A DNA stretch of 64,000 bases. It comes from Himantopus leucocephalus. Its lineage: Eukaryota; Chordata; Aves; Charadriiformes; Recurvirostridae. The number at the start of each line of letters is the position of its first letter. Within the stretch, counting starts at the first letter, position 1. The notes below the pieces were generated by a model. The model did no database searches, was not told the DNA's origin, and saw nothing but the letters and a program-made list of their open reading frames with translations. The position numbers were made by a program, and so were the translations under genes. Positions 24,793 to 36,234 of the stretch are shown in pieces. Location of the stretch: NCBI GenBank assembly GCA_003993805.1, contig RSEF01000014.1, forward strand, positions 4,559,769-4,623,768. Reading direction: 5' to 3'.

Positions 24793-25058
24793 AGAATCAT
24801 ACAATCATAGAATGGTGAGAGTTGGAAGGGACCATGAAGATCACCTCTTTCCAACCCCCCTGCCCTGGGCAGGGACACCTCCCNNNNNNNNNNNNNNNNN
24901 NNNNNNNNNNNNNNNNNNNNNNNNNNNNNNNNNNNNNNNNNNNNNNNNNNNNNNNNNNNNNNNNNNNNNNNNNNNNNNNNNNNCCCCAGAGCTGAATGCA
25001 GTACTCCAGGTGGGGTCTCATGAGAGTGCAGTACACGGGCAGAATCATAGAATGGTTT
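24793..25058 (-). mobile_element. CR1 LINE 3' end, interrupted by assembly gap
   Basis: On the plus strand it opens with agaatcatacaatcataga and continues with gagagttggaagggacc and the typical ccctgccctgggcagggaca. The assembly gap follows. After it come gagctgaatgcagtactcca and ggtggggtctcatgagagtg, which lie deeper in the same kind of CR1. At 25041-25058 a second CR1 3' terminus (agaatcatagaatggttt) begins in the same orientation and then stops. Either a second truncated copy abuts the first, or the insert was rearranged. The unassembled part inside the gap prevents a decision. Confidence 0.9.
24884..24983. other. Assembly gap of 100 N
   Basis: Exactly 100 N residues, a common placeholder size for a gap of unknown length. 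It lies inside a CR1 copy, so the missing sequence is probably repeat. Confidence 0.99.
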
Positions 25059-27689
25059 AACAATTTAGAACTTTACATCTACATTGCTCATGCGCAGTCA
25101 TTGCTTGGGAACAAGTAAAAATAATAGTGAGCGTGATGATTAGTTTCTGGGGAGATTGTGTGAATGGTGATGAGGCTTGACAGGGTCCTAGATGCCTGCA
25201 AAGGTTTGCGAATGTAGCCCTTGAACTGTACTTTCTCCACGTAGTTATTTTCTGGTATACCCTGAACTCCTGCCCGCATACTGTATCGTCCTTAACGGAC
25301 AGAATTCTGCCGTGCTGCGTCAGGGCAGCGGTGAGACAAGGAAGGGACTGTTCTCCCCCCTGCTATTTCTTTCTTATTGTTGTTACACTGGTTCAGAAAA
25401 ATTAGGTTTTTTAACAGACAATCCTATGGGATATGTCGATGCTTAGATGAAACATCCGTTTGAAGCCATCGGTGCGTGCATTCCTGTCTGCAGCACTACT
25501 TTGAAGTACGCACTTCCTCAGGATGGACGGAAGGCAGGCTGAGGTTCCTTGCAGCGGCTGAGAGCGAGGACGGAGCCATTGCTGGTGTGTAATATTGAGT
25601 GTAGATTCACTTGGCACAACGAGCGCGTGTGTGCCTGCCCAGGGGCATTGCCCGTGAGCTCTCCTTTTTCTGGAAGGAAGTGCCGCTTGTGCGTCTCAGA
25701 GCATGGAAAACGTTCTTGGGAGAGGTTTAGTGCAAGAGAAAAGGCCTTTGAGGGGCCAAAGCAACTGTGTGAGCCCCGTCAAACTTGCACATGTTGGGTA
25801 ACGACCCTCAACACACAAGCGGATGGGGGCTTGTGGAAGGAAAATGAGAAACGCCGTGCAGACGGATGCTTCAGCCAAGCCAATTCCCTGAAACGCGGCT
25901 GCCGCAGAATGACAGCTCTCAAGGTCATGCCAAAGACATGTGAGACTGCATGGGAATAAACCCGAACTGTAATCTCTGACAGGTTGTGCAGAAAGCTCCG
26001 GTTGTATAAGAAACCTGAGGTAATATGACACTTTCCGTAAAGCAGAAAACCCTTGTTGGTGCGAGCAAAGCTTCTGAAATAATCTCTTCCTCTGCTTTTC
26101 TCCTCTTTTCTGCTCTCATTTCAACGGCCATTAGATGATATGTTACCCACTGGCTTCAAACCACTGCAGGCATCCCTGTGACGAAGGGCAGACGTTCCCA
26201 CAGCAATTCCGGAGGGCTTAGCAGAGCTTATTCACTCTGAAGCATTTCTTGGAGGCTTTTCACTCTCTCCCTGTGGCAGTCCTTTGCCCAGTGCTCTTGC
26301 GGGCACAGGCTGCTCTTAGCGTGTTTACAGATTCCCAGCTTTTCCACTGGCAGCTCAAATTCAATCAGAATTTCATATTATTTCAGCAACCCACAGCAAA
26401 AGTAAATGCCAATAATATTGGAATATGATAATAGTGCTGTGCACAGGCTTGCAAAATTTGCTGTAGCAGATTGCACACTGTTACCTAAAATCTCTTAACT
26501 TTTCTGCACAGCCTAACCAAGCAGGGTAAAAATACCTCTGTCCTCAGAGGTTTTTAGCGGCTAGATCAGACAAACATCTGCTGGGAATAGATTTGGTGTT
26601 GATTTGGGGTTGAGGACGCATATTAGGTGACTTCTCAAGCACCGCTTTTCTAGGATTCCATGTTTCTTCAGAGGGGAACAAAGGAAGGAGAGTTTCCCCT
26701 ATCACTTGGTGGAGGTGTAAATAGGTTTCTCTCCCTTAACTCCACACGTGAGCGTGGCTGTTTCCAAGCACCATGCAAGGCAGAGGAGTTGTTCCCTTGT
26801 CTCCTAGATGTGGCCCAAGGGACTTGCCCGTGAGGCTCCCCTCCTTTCCCAGCACTGAGGTTGGTTTCGGTAAAGCGTCCTGGAGAAGGGGCGCTCCTGC
26901 ACAGCCCCTCGCCAGGAGCCCGTCCCCCACTCTCTGGCCCGCTCCGTGCCCGTGGGGGGGGCTGCTGTAAGGGTGATGGAGACAGCCAGTGGTCCCATCA
27001 TCTCTGCGGGAACAGAAAGAAGATCAGAGACGGTGGCTTGTATCAGCTGGGACGGGGTGTTTTGGCCAGAAGGGCAGCAGGAGGCCAAGAAGCGAGCGGC
27101 ACTGCTGGCTTCTGCTGCAGGAGCCCTGACGGTGCGCCTGAAGGCCGGAGTGCCCAGTGCCCAGGGGCTACGGGACCCCCAGGTGCCTCCGGAGCCCCCA
27201 CCGTGCCACAGTGGAAGCGGGAGAGGGCCATGGGTAGACTGCCAGGCTATGAACGTAAGCTCCCAGCTTTTCTCCCACGCCCTGACTGAAAGTGCGAACA
27301 CAGCCAGGCAACCTCCTGACTACTCAAAGGGAGCCCGGTGTCTTGCTGTCTGCAGATTGTTGTCTGGTGGTGCTTCCACAATCTCCCTGAGCTGTCTGGG
27401 AAAACTGCTTGTGTTTGTCCAAAAGTACAGCCCTGCTGCACAGCGCAGAGCCTCGTGCTGCCAAGGAGGAGGTCGGGCAGTTGCCCTCCTTCATTCCTCA
27501 GGTCTTCTGGGAGAGAGCAGTTGTGGGCGAGGATGATGACGTGTAGTATATGGCATGCAGCAAATACAAAATTGGCTTGAGGAGCATGCTTCGGTGTGCC
27601 TCCAGATGGGTGGAGGTAGGTCTGGCGCAGTGGTAGGGCAGTAAGATGTCCCCTGCTGTGTCTGCGCGAGGGTTGCTTCTTGGAAGGAG
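25059..27689. other. Unique non-coding sequence; GC-rich part 26.8-27.3 kb
   Basis: The left part is unique sequence with no recognised feature. The right part (26800-27260) is GC-rich with about 20 CpGs by eye. It carries open frames on both strands: 26946-27536 plus (196 codons), 26804-27301 minus (165 codons) and 27247-27843 minus (198 codons). None resembles a known family. Extensive overlap on opposite strands in GC-rich DNA is what chance produces, so I do not call genes. Confidence 0.5.
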
Positions 27690-27750
27690 CAGAGGCTTGG
27701 GAGGGCAAAAGAGTGGGACCAGAGGACCTGACCATTCTGTGATTCTGTAA
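27690..27750 (+). mobile_element. Possible CR1 3' terminus relic
   Basis: The string gagtgggaccagaggacctg followed by accattctgtgattctgta resembles the CR1 ending 'gttggaccagatgacctc ... accattctgtgattctgtga', with roughly 25-30 bp missing between the two parts. Nothing upstream is clearly CR1, so this is either a short truncated copy or a decayed one. Confidence 0.5.
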
Positions 27751-28369
27751 GCGTTGGCAGAAAAGCTCCTCTGTGCTCGCCCTGGTGCCCTCAGGCTTCT
27801 TGATGTTGGTGTTGCTGTGTTCAGTGGATCTGTTCAAGTTCAAGGCTATGGGAATGCAACACAGCTTGTCCTAAGAGGAAAAATGCATTATTGTTAACTT
27901 ATTATTGATCTTGTTAATTATAGTAATTGATCTACTATTAACTTTGCACCGGAGCCATAACTTATGAGTTTGCAGCTGGAGATAACGCTGACGCAAAGAC
28001 GCAACCATGTGAAACACTAACTGGGTGGAGTTTCCGAATGGTGGTGACAAGTGACTGTGTTTATGGAATTGCTGAAAAGCTGAAGCTATTCTATAAAGTA
28101 AAGGGATCTTATGTTCCCTTAATGAATATTTTAGCAATTCATGTGTAATTATTTGAACTTTCTAAATTGTAAATTATACTGCTACGAATTCATCCTTTCT
28201 AGTCGTACAGGAGCTTCGTGGTATTTTAGAGTGCATTAACTCCCCTGAAAATCCCTCACTCATTCCTGTGCAATTTATTCTCCTGTTTTCTGTAATGAGT
28301 TAATGTATTTTGAATGAAGTTGAGTTCCTCACCGTATGACTGCACGGTAAGAGCTGCTTCCAGCTCCCC
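27751..28369. other. Unique non-coding sequence, no gene seen
   Basis: The sequence is AT-rich from about 27880 to 28200, with no recognisable exon, RNA gene or repeat. Confidence 0.55.
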
Positions 28370-28650
28370 TGTCAGCCGGCTGGCAGAGCCCCGCGTCCGG
28401 GTCCCCAGCGGTACTGCCGCTGCGTGCTGGGGCCCGCAGAGGACGATGCGTGGAGCTCTGACCTCGTCGGCGTTGTAGAGAACACAGACAGACAAAGCAG
28501 ACAGTCGGTCCTCAAAGCTTCGCCCGCTTGGGCAACGCCTGCATGTACGATTGCCTCTAAAATCCTCGCTGAAGTTATTTAGCATCTACCACTGCTCAGC
28601 CGCAGACCAGGCTCCCACCGCGCTCGCCGCCTCCCGCGCCCAGCAGGACG
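28370..28650. other. CpG-rich cluster
   Basis: By eye about 27 CpGs in 280 bp of GC-rich sequence between AT-rich flanks. A densely CpG part lies at 28617-28650. No gene start is recognised. It may be a small orphan CpG island. Confidence 0.4.
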
Positions 28651-29085
28651 GTCTGCTCTATAGATTCTATGTGATTCGAGTCGAGGGAAATCTTTCCTAT
28701 TGACGGTTTGGGGGGCAGAGGGGCCGTTTCCAAGGTCACTACCCAGAGCAAATGCGGTCTCCTAGGCAGGTGATGTATGCGCTGCATCCTTGATGTTCTT
28801 GTTATTGGAACATGATGAGAAACTGAGGTAAATGACACAGACCCTGGGGCGTCCTACCTGCAAGGCATGTAGGGTGCTTGGAATATATAAGCATTTCTGC
28901 TAATGATCAGCCATCATTCTAAATGCTGCAACCAGCTGCAGGTGCTTTATTATTCAAGACAAATCATCGCCTTCATTTGTTTCCATCAGAAACCGACTTA
29001 GAGAGCACATCTCTGAGGATAGGAAATGAAATAAGTGACTCTTTCGGCAAGAATTACATATTACTGTGGCTTTAGCATTATCAAG
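28651..29085. other. Unique non-coding sequence, no gene seen
   Basis: No supported feature. The string gatgagaaactgaggtaaat near 28812 resembles a fragment of MIR but is too short to call. Confidence 0.5.
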
Positions 29086-29312
29086 ATCTGGTTTATCGGG
29101 GTAACAAAATAATGTGTTTTTAATATCAGATGGAGATGTATTTAGTTTGGAAGAAGTGTTTTTGAGAAACATGGAGAGAGAAAAGAGAGTGATACAGGNA
29201 TCTGGTTTATCGGGGTAACAAAATAATGTGTTTTTAATATCGGATGGAGATGTATTTAGTTTGGAGGGAGTGTTTTTGAGAAACATGGAGAGAGAAAAGA
29301 GAGTGATACAGG
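29086..29312. repeat. 113-bp duplication split by single N
   Basis: The left copy is 29086-29198, the right copy is 29200-29312, and the only base between them is an N at 29199. The copies have equal length and differ at three positions, each A in the left copy and G in the right. The arrangement matches an unmerged overlap between two contigs, possibly from two haplotypes. A genuine recent tandem duplication would look the same apart from the N. Confidence 0.9.
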
Positions 29313-31179
29313 GGAAAAAAATTTGGAAAACTTTCTAGCAGCACTTCATGTATGAAGAAGAGGCCTAGCTTCTGAAAGTAGAAAAGTAGGTAACGGATGC
29401 GTATTTTGCCATCAGATGCTTAAACTGGCACTTGGTGTGGGGTTTATAAAGCACAATTCCGGGTCGCCACAACACAGGAGGTTTGTGTTCAGCTCAGCCT
29501 TCATCCGTGTGCTGAAGTGTTTTGTTCAGTCGTGGCCTGCAGTCTGATTTCCAGCTCCCGTCTTCACCAGGTACCAAGTGCCTCGAATACCCCGGTGAAC
29601 AGCAATTAATGACACTCAACCACTTCAAATGCTGGGATAAATTGCAGCATCTCCCAAAGGTGGCTATTAGAGCTAATCAGAAAATGCTGTACTTCCTGCA
29701 GAAAATGTCAACTTCTTGTTTTTGTATACCAAAAGCAATCAGAGTAAGTTCTTTCTCCAAGGAACGCTCCTTTAAAATAAAACCGCATACTTTTCATAAA
29801 AATTCTCTCTGGTCAAACCCCCGGATTTCTGTCAAAAGGTTTTTGGCTGGTTTTAATGATTATTGCTAATGCTGCCAAATACTGTGATCCAGTTGCAAGG
29901 AATTTTAATAGAGGCTCATTTTAAGAACTGCATCCCCTCAAACTGACTCTGCGGTTAAGAATATTATGGCTTGTGAGATTTTGGGGAGAAGTATTGCAAA
30001 GCAGAATATCAGTGTTTAAAAGGATGACACTATAAAAACCTCTTGAGGCTTAAAATTTATGACCATCTATACTGCAAGAGACTTGAGTCAAAGGCAATAT
30101 TTCAGTGCAAACCAATCAAATGTGATTATTTCACTGAACTTGAACCAGATTTAGATGTTTTTCAGATCTGGCATGAGTTCAGTTCTTATTTTGTTAAAAT
30201 TGTGAAGTTAAATGAGTTTAAAGATTTCCTGCCTATGAATTTGGCATACAGAAGGGAAGCGCATAAGCAGGTGCTGCTGTTGAGCACTAGCTACGTTTTT
30301 GGAAGTGCTGCAGCTTTCATTTTATATTGAAGGAGTTGAAATAAATATTATTATTGTGCTAAGAAATCTCTCTGGCTGTTTCTGAAATCCAGCTATCTGC
30401 CACATTCTGTTTCTATGACTTATTTTTACTGCTTCAGACTGGACATCCAGAGGGTGTAAATGTATTCTTATTTAGTATCATTAATATTTTTAGTTACTTC
30501 TGTGACAATATTTATTTGCTAATGAGTTTTCCTCTCACTGACATTTCTAGAGCAAGTTAGGTTAAACTTGCAAAAGGTGTAGTTGACAGTAACTTCGCCT
30601 CCTGGGAGTGCTGGTTACAGCAGTAAAGAGTATCACATTGCGTGTGGTCACAGAAATAAAATTGCACGCTTAAAAAATTAACCTGAGTAAGCCAAGCGTT
30701 CGTGCTGCTTTCTGGGAGCTGTCGTTATAAGGGAGATGTGTATTTGACTGTTTTATCAGACTATTTTCTAGGGACAAAACGATCATCTAAACCTTCCTTT
30801 CAGCCAGTAAACAAATCCAGAAGGCTCAGACTTCACCTCTGGCTTAAACTCCCAGAGGAGGAGTAGTAGTTATGTAAATGGGAATGAAGTTTTGCCTATA
30901 TTCTCTTGAACTGTTTGATATCTGAGGTTGTTTGAACATTTCCCTGGACAATATAAGCCTGAAAGGTTGATTTTTTTCAAAATAAGTATCTCCACCAATG
31001 ACACTACCTTCACACACAGATCCGCTTGGCAGAAAGGCAGCGGTTTTAGTCCAAGCTTTTTAATGAATATGCTAAAAATTCACTGAAGCCAGCAGCTCTG
31101 AAAAGCAGTTGCCAGCGGAGAATGACACCATAAAGTGCATAAAGAAAGGAGAGCATCAATGTGCGGGGCTCCAGCTGAC
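29313..31179. other. Unique non-coding sequence, no gene seen
   Basis: AT-rich unique sequence. Open frames of 95-115 codons (29522-29869 plus; 30043-30330 plus) resemble nothing known. The second begins with TTG instead of ATG, so it is not a convincing animal gene. Confidence 0.55.
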
Positions 31180-31450
31180 GGCCCCCGGCAGCCGCGCGTC
31201 CTGCGTCTCCTCGGAATCTTGGACAACATTTCTGTGGAATTTGTGTGCTTTTGTACATGGCAATTATCGATCATTTTGGGCACGGCTGGGCAAGCCAGCA
31301 TGGTGGTGTGCTGCCAGCGCGGAGCGCCTGCTGCCCGCCATCCTCGTGCCGGCGGGCGCGAAGCCCGGCGGGGGGTTGTGGCGGCCGGTGCAGCGGTTCC
31401 CGCGCGCAGCACAGGCGGACGCTCCTTTGCGTAACACGGCTGTTTCTTTG
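31180..31450. other. CpG-rich cluster
   Basis: By eye about 30 CpGs in 270 bp, densest at 31310-31430, including runs such as gccggcgggcgcgaag. Open frames run on both strands (for example 31109-31648 plus, 179 codons; 31080-31412 minus) without resemblance to any known protein. It is a candidate small orphan CpG island. Confidence 0.45.
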
Positions 31451-34094
31451 GGGTTTATCCTCCTTCCCATTGCCCGTCTGCTTCCGGGTGTCAGAGCAGA
31501 AGCTCTGCTGTGTGTGCTCCTCGGTGACATTCCGGCAAAAAAGGAATTTTGGGGGGGGAAGAGGGTTATGTTTTTTTTAAAGCTCAGATTCCCCTGTCCA
31601 AAAACTACAGCTTTCCTGCGGTGCCATAGACTAATCCCAATCGAATGAACTCAAAGCCAGTCACCTTCTGTCTGGCCAGTTTATACCGAGAGCTGGCCGA
31701 ACCACACAATGGCAATGAATTCACTCCCGACTTTGTCGTGGTTTTCTGTCCCTCTGATGTGTGAGTCGACCCTGACTTCAGCAAAGGGATTATTCATTCC
31801 TTGGTATTCACTGCATAGATCTTGTAAATAAAGCTTGTAAATTGTTTGCTTTGACTATTTGCTGCTTGTGAGATGTGGATGTATTATTATGTTTAATCAG
31901 AGTGTGCTTGGAAGCAGAAGTATTTTTCATGAATAATGGCTTTATCCAAATATAATGAATATGATTCTTCTGAATTCAGTGGATTTTGGATTAGGTCTGA
32001 AATGAGTGGCATATAGAAAGCATTGGGGAGGATTTATTTCAGTGCGTGCATTTCTCATTTTTTCTTCCCTCAAGATACTGTCATATCTTGCACCTTCTTA
32101 GATGGAGGAACCAGACACACCTGTGACTTTGCTACTGGCTTTCAAAAAAACCCGAGAAGTCAAATGACTTTCAAAAATTTAGAATACAGAATTTAATATG
32201 ATGCAACTGGAAAGGCGGCTGCTTAACAGCAGTGCCTGCTTGGGGCAGTTTTGTCTGAGCCGTCAGAGGGGTAAATGCATAATGTTGAGAAGTACTCCTT
32301 GGGGGCTGCTTCTTAGAATACGTAAATTGGCCTCTTACGCAAGATCAAACCAGTGACGTTGGGAAACATCAGTCAGCCTCAAGAAGTAATGTGCACCCCA
32401 TTTTCAGTTGCTTGTAATTTTGGCAAACTTTTACCAGCTTGAGAGGAGGTTCATTAGTTTTCTGTCTTGGGCTGAAGTTTCCTGTGAACTTTAGCCAGAA
32501 CGCCTGCTGAGAAACGGTGGTTTTTCTTAAGGTCAAAATTGGGTGCTCCTGCGGAGGTCTAGTGTAGCCCTTTGAAATTCGGCAGATATTGTGTCCTCAT
32601 TCAGTGCGGTACTTGTGTCACAGAGAATAGGTGTGTGTTATTCAGATGAACACTATAAATACCTGCAGGCTTAGGAGGATAGGGCAGGGCTTTCTGGCCG
32701 TGCTTTGAGCGTGGTGGTGGAGCCAATGCGCTTCGGCAATACCACCCAGCCTAAAGCGCTCCAACTTGGTTACAGTCTGGTTGAGTATGGTTTAGTCGGG
32801 GGTTGAAGAGGATTTGTGTTTGTTTTTCTGTTTAAAGAAATGCTTGGGTTTGGTTTTTTAGGACAAAGGTGTAGGGACTTACATTCTGTCTTTGGCAAGC
32901 TGACATGGCACATGTGCATGTGCGCACGGTCCTTTTCATCTCAAAGCTGTGGCCAACTCACGGTGGTGTTGCGGGGAGGTCGGCAGGGCTGAGGCTGGTG
33001 GGAAGAGCGATGGAGGGTGAAGAGAAAACAAGACGAGGAGCTGGGGTACAGGGTGGCAGGTACGTGCGGGAGGAGCTTTGAACTTGTTGCAAGGCTCACA
33101 GTGTCAGTCGGACCAGCTGAGTGGAAGTGGGACATCAGTGTATGTAGTTCTACTAAAGAAACAGGCTCGGGAAACAAGGGAAAACCTCCCTGGCCGGTGG
33201 TGTTCTCCTGACATCTAGGTTGCAGGGTGTTTTGGGCACTGGCTGAAAATGGTTATAGCAGAGGGCAGAGACTTTGCAGCCAAGGTGGGGAGTGCTCTCC
33301 TGTGGGCAGCTCCTATATGAAGACGCCCTTCTTTCCACTGGAATTTGGATCGTGTTCTTCACTGATTAGGTTTTCTAATATCTTTTTTTTTCAATATTAT
33401 TTTTTTCTGAAGCGTTAGCCGCACACACAGCGTCTCTGTTAGCAGTTTCTTAATTAAAAATAGTCAGTTTAGCTTTACAGGAATGAAACTTTCTTAAAGT
33501 GCTACCGCCTGGCATGCAGGATACGAAGCGCTATTCCGTATAATGTATTTTGCTTCATTCCTGTTGGTCACTAAGAAACCAGCTTGGAAATAACTGCCTC
33601 TTCCTAGACAGGGGTTTCCTCTTCAGAGTAACCATGTTTGGAAATGAGTAGGATCTTGGTGTTCGTGAGGACTGTTTCCCGGGCCATCAGAAATGGCAGC
33701 CTGTGTTTCAGACGTACCAGTTCATACGCAGGAGGTGACAAATCTGTCAGCTCCCACCCCGTGGGGTGTGAGGAGAACGTGCTCCGTGTTCTGGTACGCC
33801 AGCTCTCCCATGCTCTGTGCTGGCTATATTTTATTCCTTCAATTTCTCACGCTCCTGGGTCTTAACAATTTCTATAAACAAACGGATTTATTCCCAGCAT
33901 GTACATTATGTGAAACTACTGGTTTGGGTTTTTTAACAAAGATTAGGCTGATATTCTGAATTCAGCAGAATAAAGCAGCTTTTTGATGCGAAGGATGTAG
34001 AGCTATCGAAAGATTCCATGTGTGATAGAAAGGAGCCTTGAGCTCCCTTCCAAAGGCAACATATACTCTGTATTCCTTAGGAAATTGCCACAAC
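31451..34094. other. Unique non-coding sequence, no gene seen
   Basis: No recognisable exon, RNA gene or young repeat in this 2.6 kb. Short T runs occur at about 31573 and 33383. Confidence 0.55.
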
Positions 34095-34150
34095 TGGAGT
34101 AAACCTGATCCCACTGAAATCAATGGAAGTTTTGCTATTGGCTTTGCCAG
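34095..34150. repeat. Ancient amniote repeat trace
   Basis: The strings ctgatcccactgaaatcaat and ggaagttttgctattggctt match the recurring amniote repeat text 'cactgaagtcaatgggagttttgccattgactt'. That text contains an internal near-palindrome. The family name is uncertain to me; the copy is short and old. Confidence 0.5.
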
Positions 34151-34876
34151 CAACACCTTCCTCTTCTTTATTTTACATCTAGGGTACAGTAGACAGGACA
34201 CTTTGGGGTATAATACTCTGAGTTTTGGGTGATTTTTTTTTCCTTTTGCTAGGGAGATTTTGCAGTTACTTATGCCATGGATTAAAAATGTCATGGCAAA
34301 GCACTGTTTCAATCAACAGTTTTAATGATGTATGATTATTCATAGCTTTCTGAAAATGTCATAAGTAGTTCCACTTCACATGATAACATACGCTTTCTAA
34401 ACAAATACCAATGAACTATCTTGATTCGCAGTTTCTTGCGGTAGAGTTACAGGCTCCTGAGTAAAGAAGGAAAACAATATTTGAGATGCAGAGAAAAGTA
34501 CAGGTCCAAAGAGATTAATCATTAAATAAATGCAGATGTCTAGTCTTCCAGGCTGTTGTCCTGGGATTTTATCTATACTGCTTTAGCTCCTCGGATCTGA
34601 AAAATGCTTATTTTGTTTTTCTGTATGAAATACAGCATAGATCCTAAGTGTAACAAATCTCCCTCTTTAAACGTTACAGCAGACTGAATGCTGGCAAAAA
34701 TGCTATATTAATGCATCCAACATAAACCTGGGGTCTGAAGGGAAGATGTGGTTGTCCCTGGCATTGGTATGAGTATCTCAAGCTTTCTGCCAGCGATACC
34801 AGCTGATGCTGCTTACACCACGCTACGATTTTATAAAACAGTCAGCTCCGAACCAGAGATCATTCCTGTCGTCTGC
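34151..34876. other. Unique AT-rich non-coding sequence
   Basis: AT-rich, with no recognisable gene or repeat. It leads into the TATA-like sequence and CpG cluster that follow. Confidence 0.55.
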
Positions 34877-34892
34877 TATATATAATAAAAGG
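34877..34892 (+). promoter_or_regulatory. TATA-like element upstream of CpG cluster
   Basis: TATATATAATAAAAGG lies at the left edge of a CpG-rich, G-rich segment (34900-35220). A TATA element would place transcription starts about 30 bp downstream, close to 34915. The pairing is suggestive only. No Inr, coding exon or transcript evidence can be seen, and TATA-like strings are common in AT-rich DNA. Confidence 0.25.
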
Positions 34893-34899
34893 AGGGTGA

Positions 34900-35220
34900 C
34901 AGCAGTCAGACTGCTACCGAATGATGAGCCGAGAAGGAGAAATACTGCTGGAAATCATCTGTGTGGCAGTGGCACTTTAACCCTTTTAGTGGAGAGACGG
35001 CTGTCGGAGGCGGGAGGAGTGGGGGGAGGAGCGGTGGGATGCGGGGCTGTGCGGTCACTTCTGAGGAGCTCCATAATTCTGCCTCCTGGGAGCGGAGGAT
35101 GATGAATTAAATGTCACCAGCAGGACGTGAGACGCGGGCAGGAGCGCCGGCAGGAGCTGCGCCACGATCGCATCGCTCCCGGAGGGCCGAGGGAGCCTCG
35201 GCCCCAAACTACACCCTGTG
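34900..35220. other. CpG-rich, G-rich cluster
   Basis: By eye about 21 CpGs in 320 bp. The left half is G-rich and purine-rich on the plus strand (several GGG runs at 35010-35050 that could support a G-quadruplex). The right half, 35130-35200, holds the densest CpGs. There is no convincing reading frame. It may be a small promoter-type island, given the TATA-like sequence just before it. Confidence 0.45.
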
Positions 35221-36234
35221 CTGGACCCAGCCAAGATCACCTATGACTAAACATTAAGGAGGGAAAAATTAATCTCTTAGTTAAATATTTTGCTTGCCCA
35301 CCTCAGGGAGCAGCAGCGTTTCTGAACAGCCCAGTCTGGACCGGGATTGCTATACTTACAGGGTTGTCTCCACCTGCTTCGCTTCCACAATAACTTCTTC
35401 CTTGTGGGATGAAACTTGCTCTGTTTAATGATGACAAAGCTGAAATGCTTTTTGGTTTTGTGTAAGACAAATAATAAACGTAGAACCAACTTCAGCAGCC
35501 TTTAGGGCAGCTGGGTTGTAGCACGGCTATGTTGTTTATGTTAAAATCTCAGCGTTGCTGCGGGGGTAGCAACCCAGAACGACTGCGCGGGAAGTTCCTC
35601 TCCTTGTCCCTCTCATCAGGATAAATTGTAGTAAGAGAAGGGGTTTCTATTTGATGGAAAAATCTCTTACAAGGCCAAGGCAGGGGTAAAAGCACAGCAT
35701 CAGCGGTCGTATAACCTCCAACTAGACTTCCGAGGAAAACAGTACAGGTGAGAGTGCATCGGCATTGGGAGAGCAGGATGCTGCCTGTGCCAACTCGTTA
35801 CTCAGTACCGTTATAAAGCATGGAGAGCTGTTGCTGGAAAGCTATAGGGAGAAAAATGTCACTGGTGTTCCGTATGTTTATAAATAGTATGGGTACCTGC
35901 AGCTGGTGCACCGGGCTCCTGAGAGCTTCGCCTGTGTGTTTCAGCCTAATTAAATGCAAGGGTGTCTCATTTGCAGTGCAAGTTCTGCTGAGGATTCTTG
36001 TGACAACCATTGTGGTGTGTGGGTTAGATGTCTCCATGGTGGGAAAATAGATATGTAAGCCCGAGTTACGTAAGCCTTCGGAAAGGTTACATTTTATTGC
36101 TTTTCACATTTCATCCAGTTCTTGCTGGGGAAACGCTGTGCTATAGAAAAATCGTTATGCAGATCAAGAAATATGAGCGTGTTGTTACCATAGGAGGAAA
36201 ATATAAATAATTAAATCTTGTGATACCTCTTTCA
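35221..36234. other. Unique non-coding sequence, no gene seen
   Basis: Mixed composition with no recognised exon, RNA gene or repeat. Open frames are below 80 codons. Confidence 0.55.

Noticed and set aside
28811..28850. MIR-like gatgagaaactgaggtaaat
   Set aside because: Only one short piece matches; the following MIR segments are missing.
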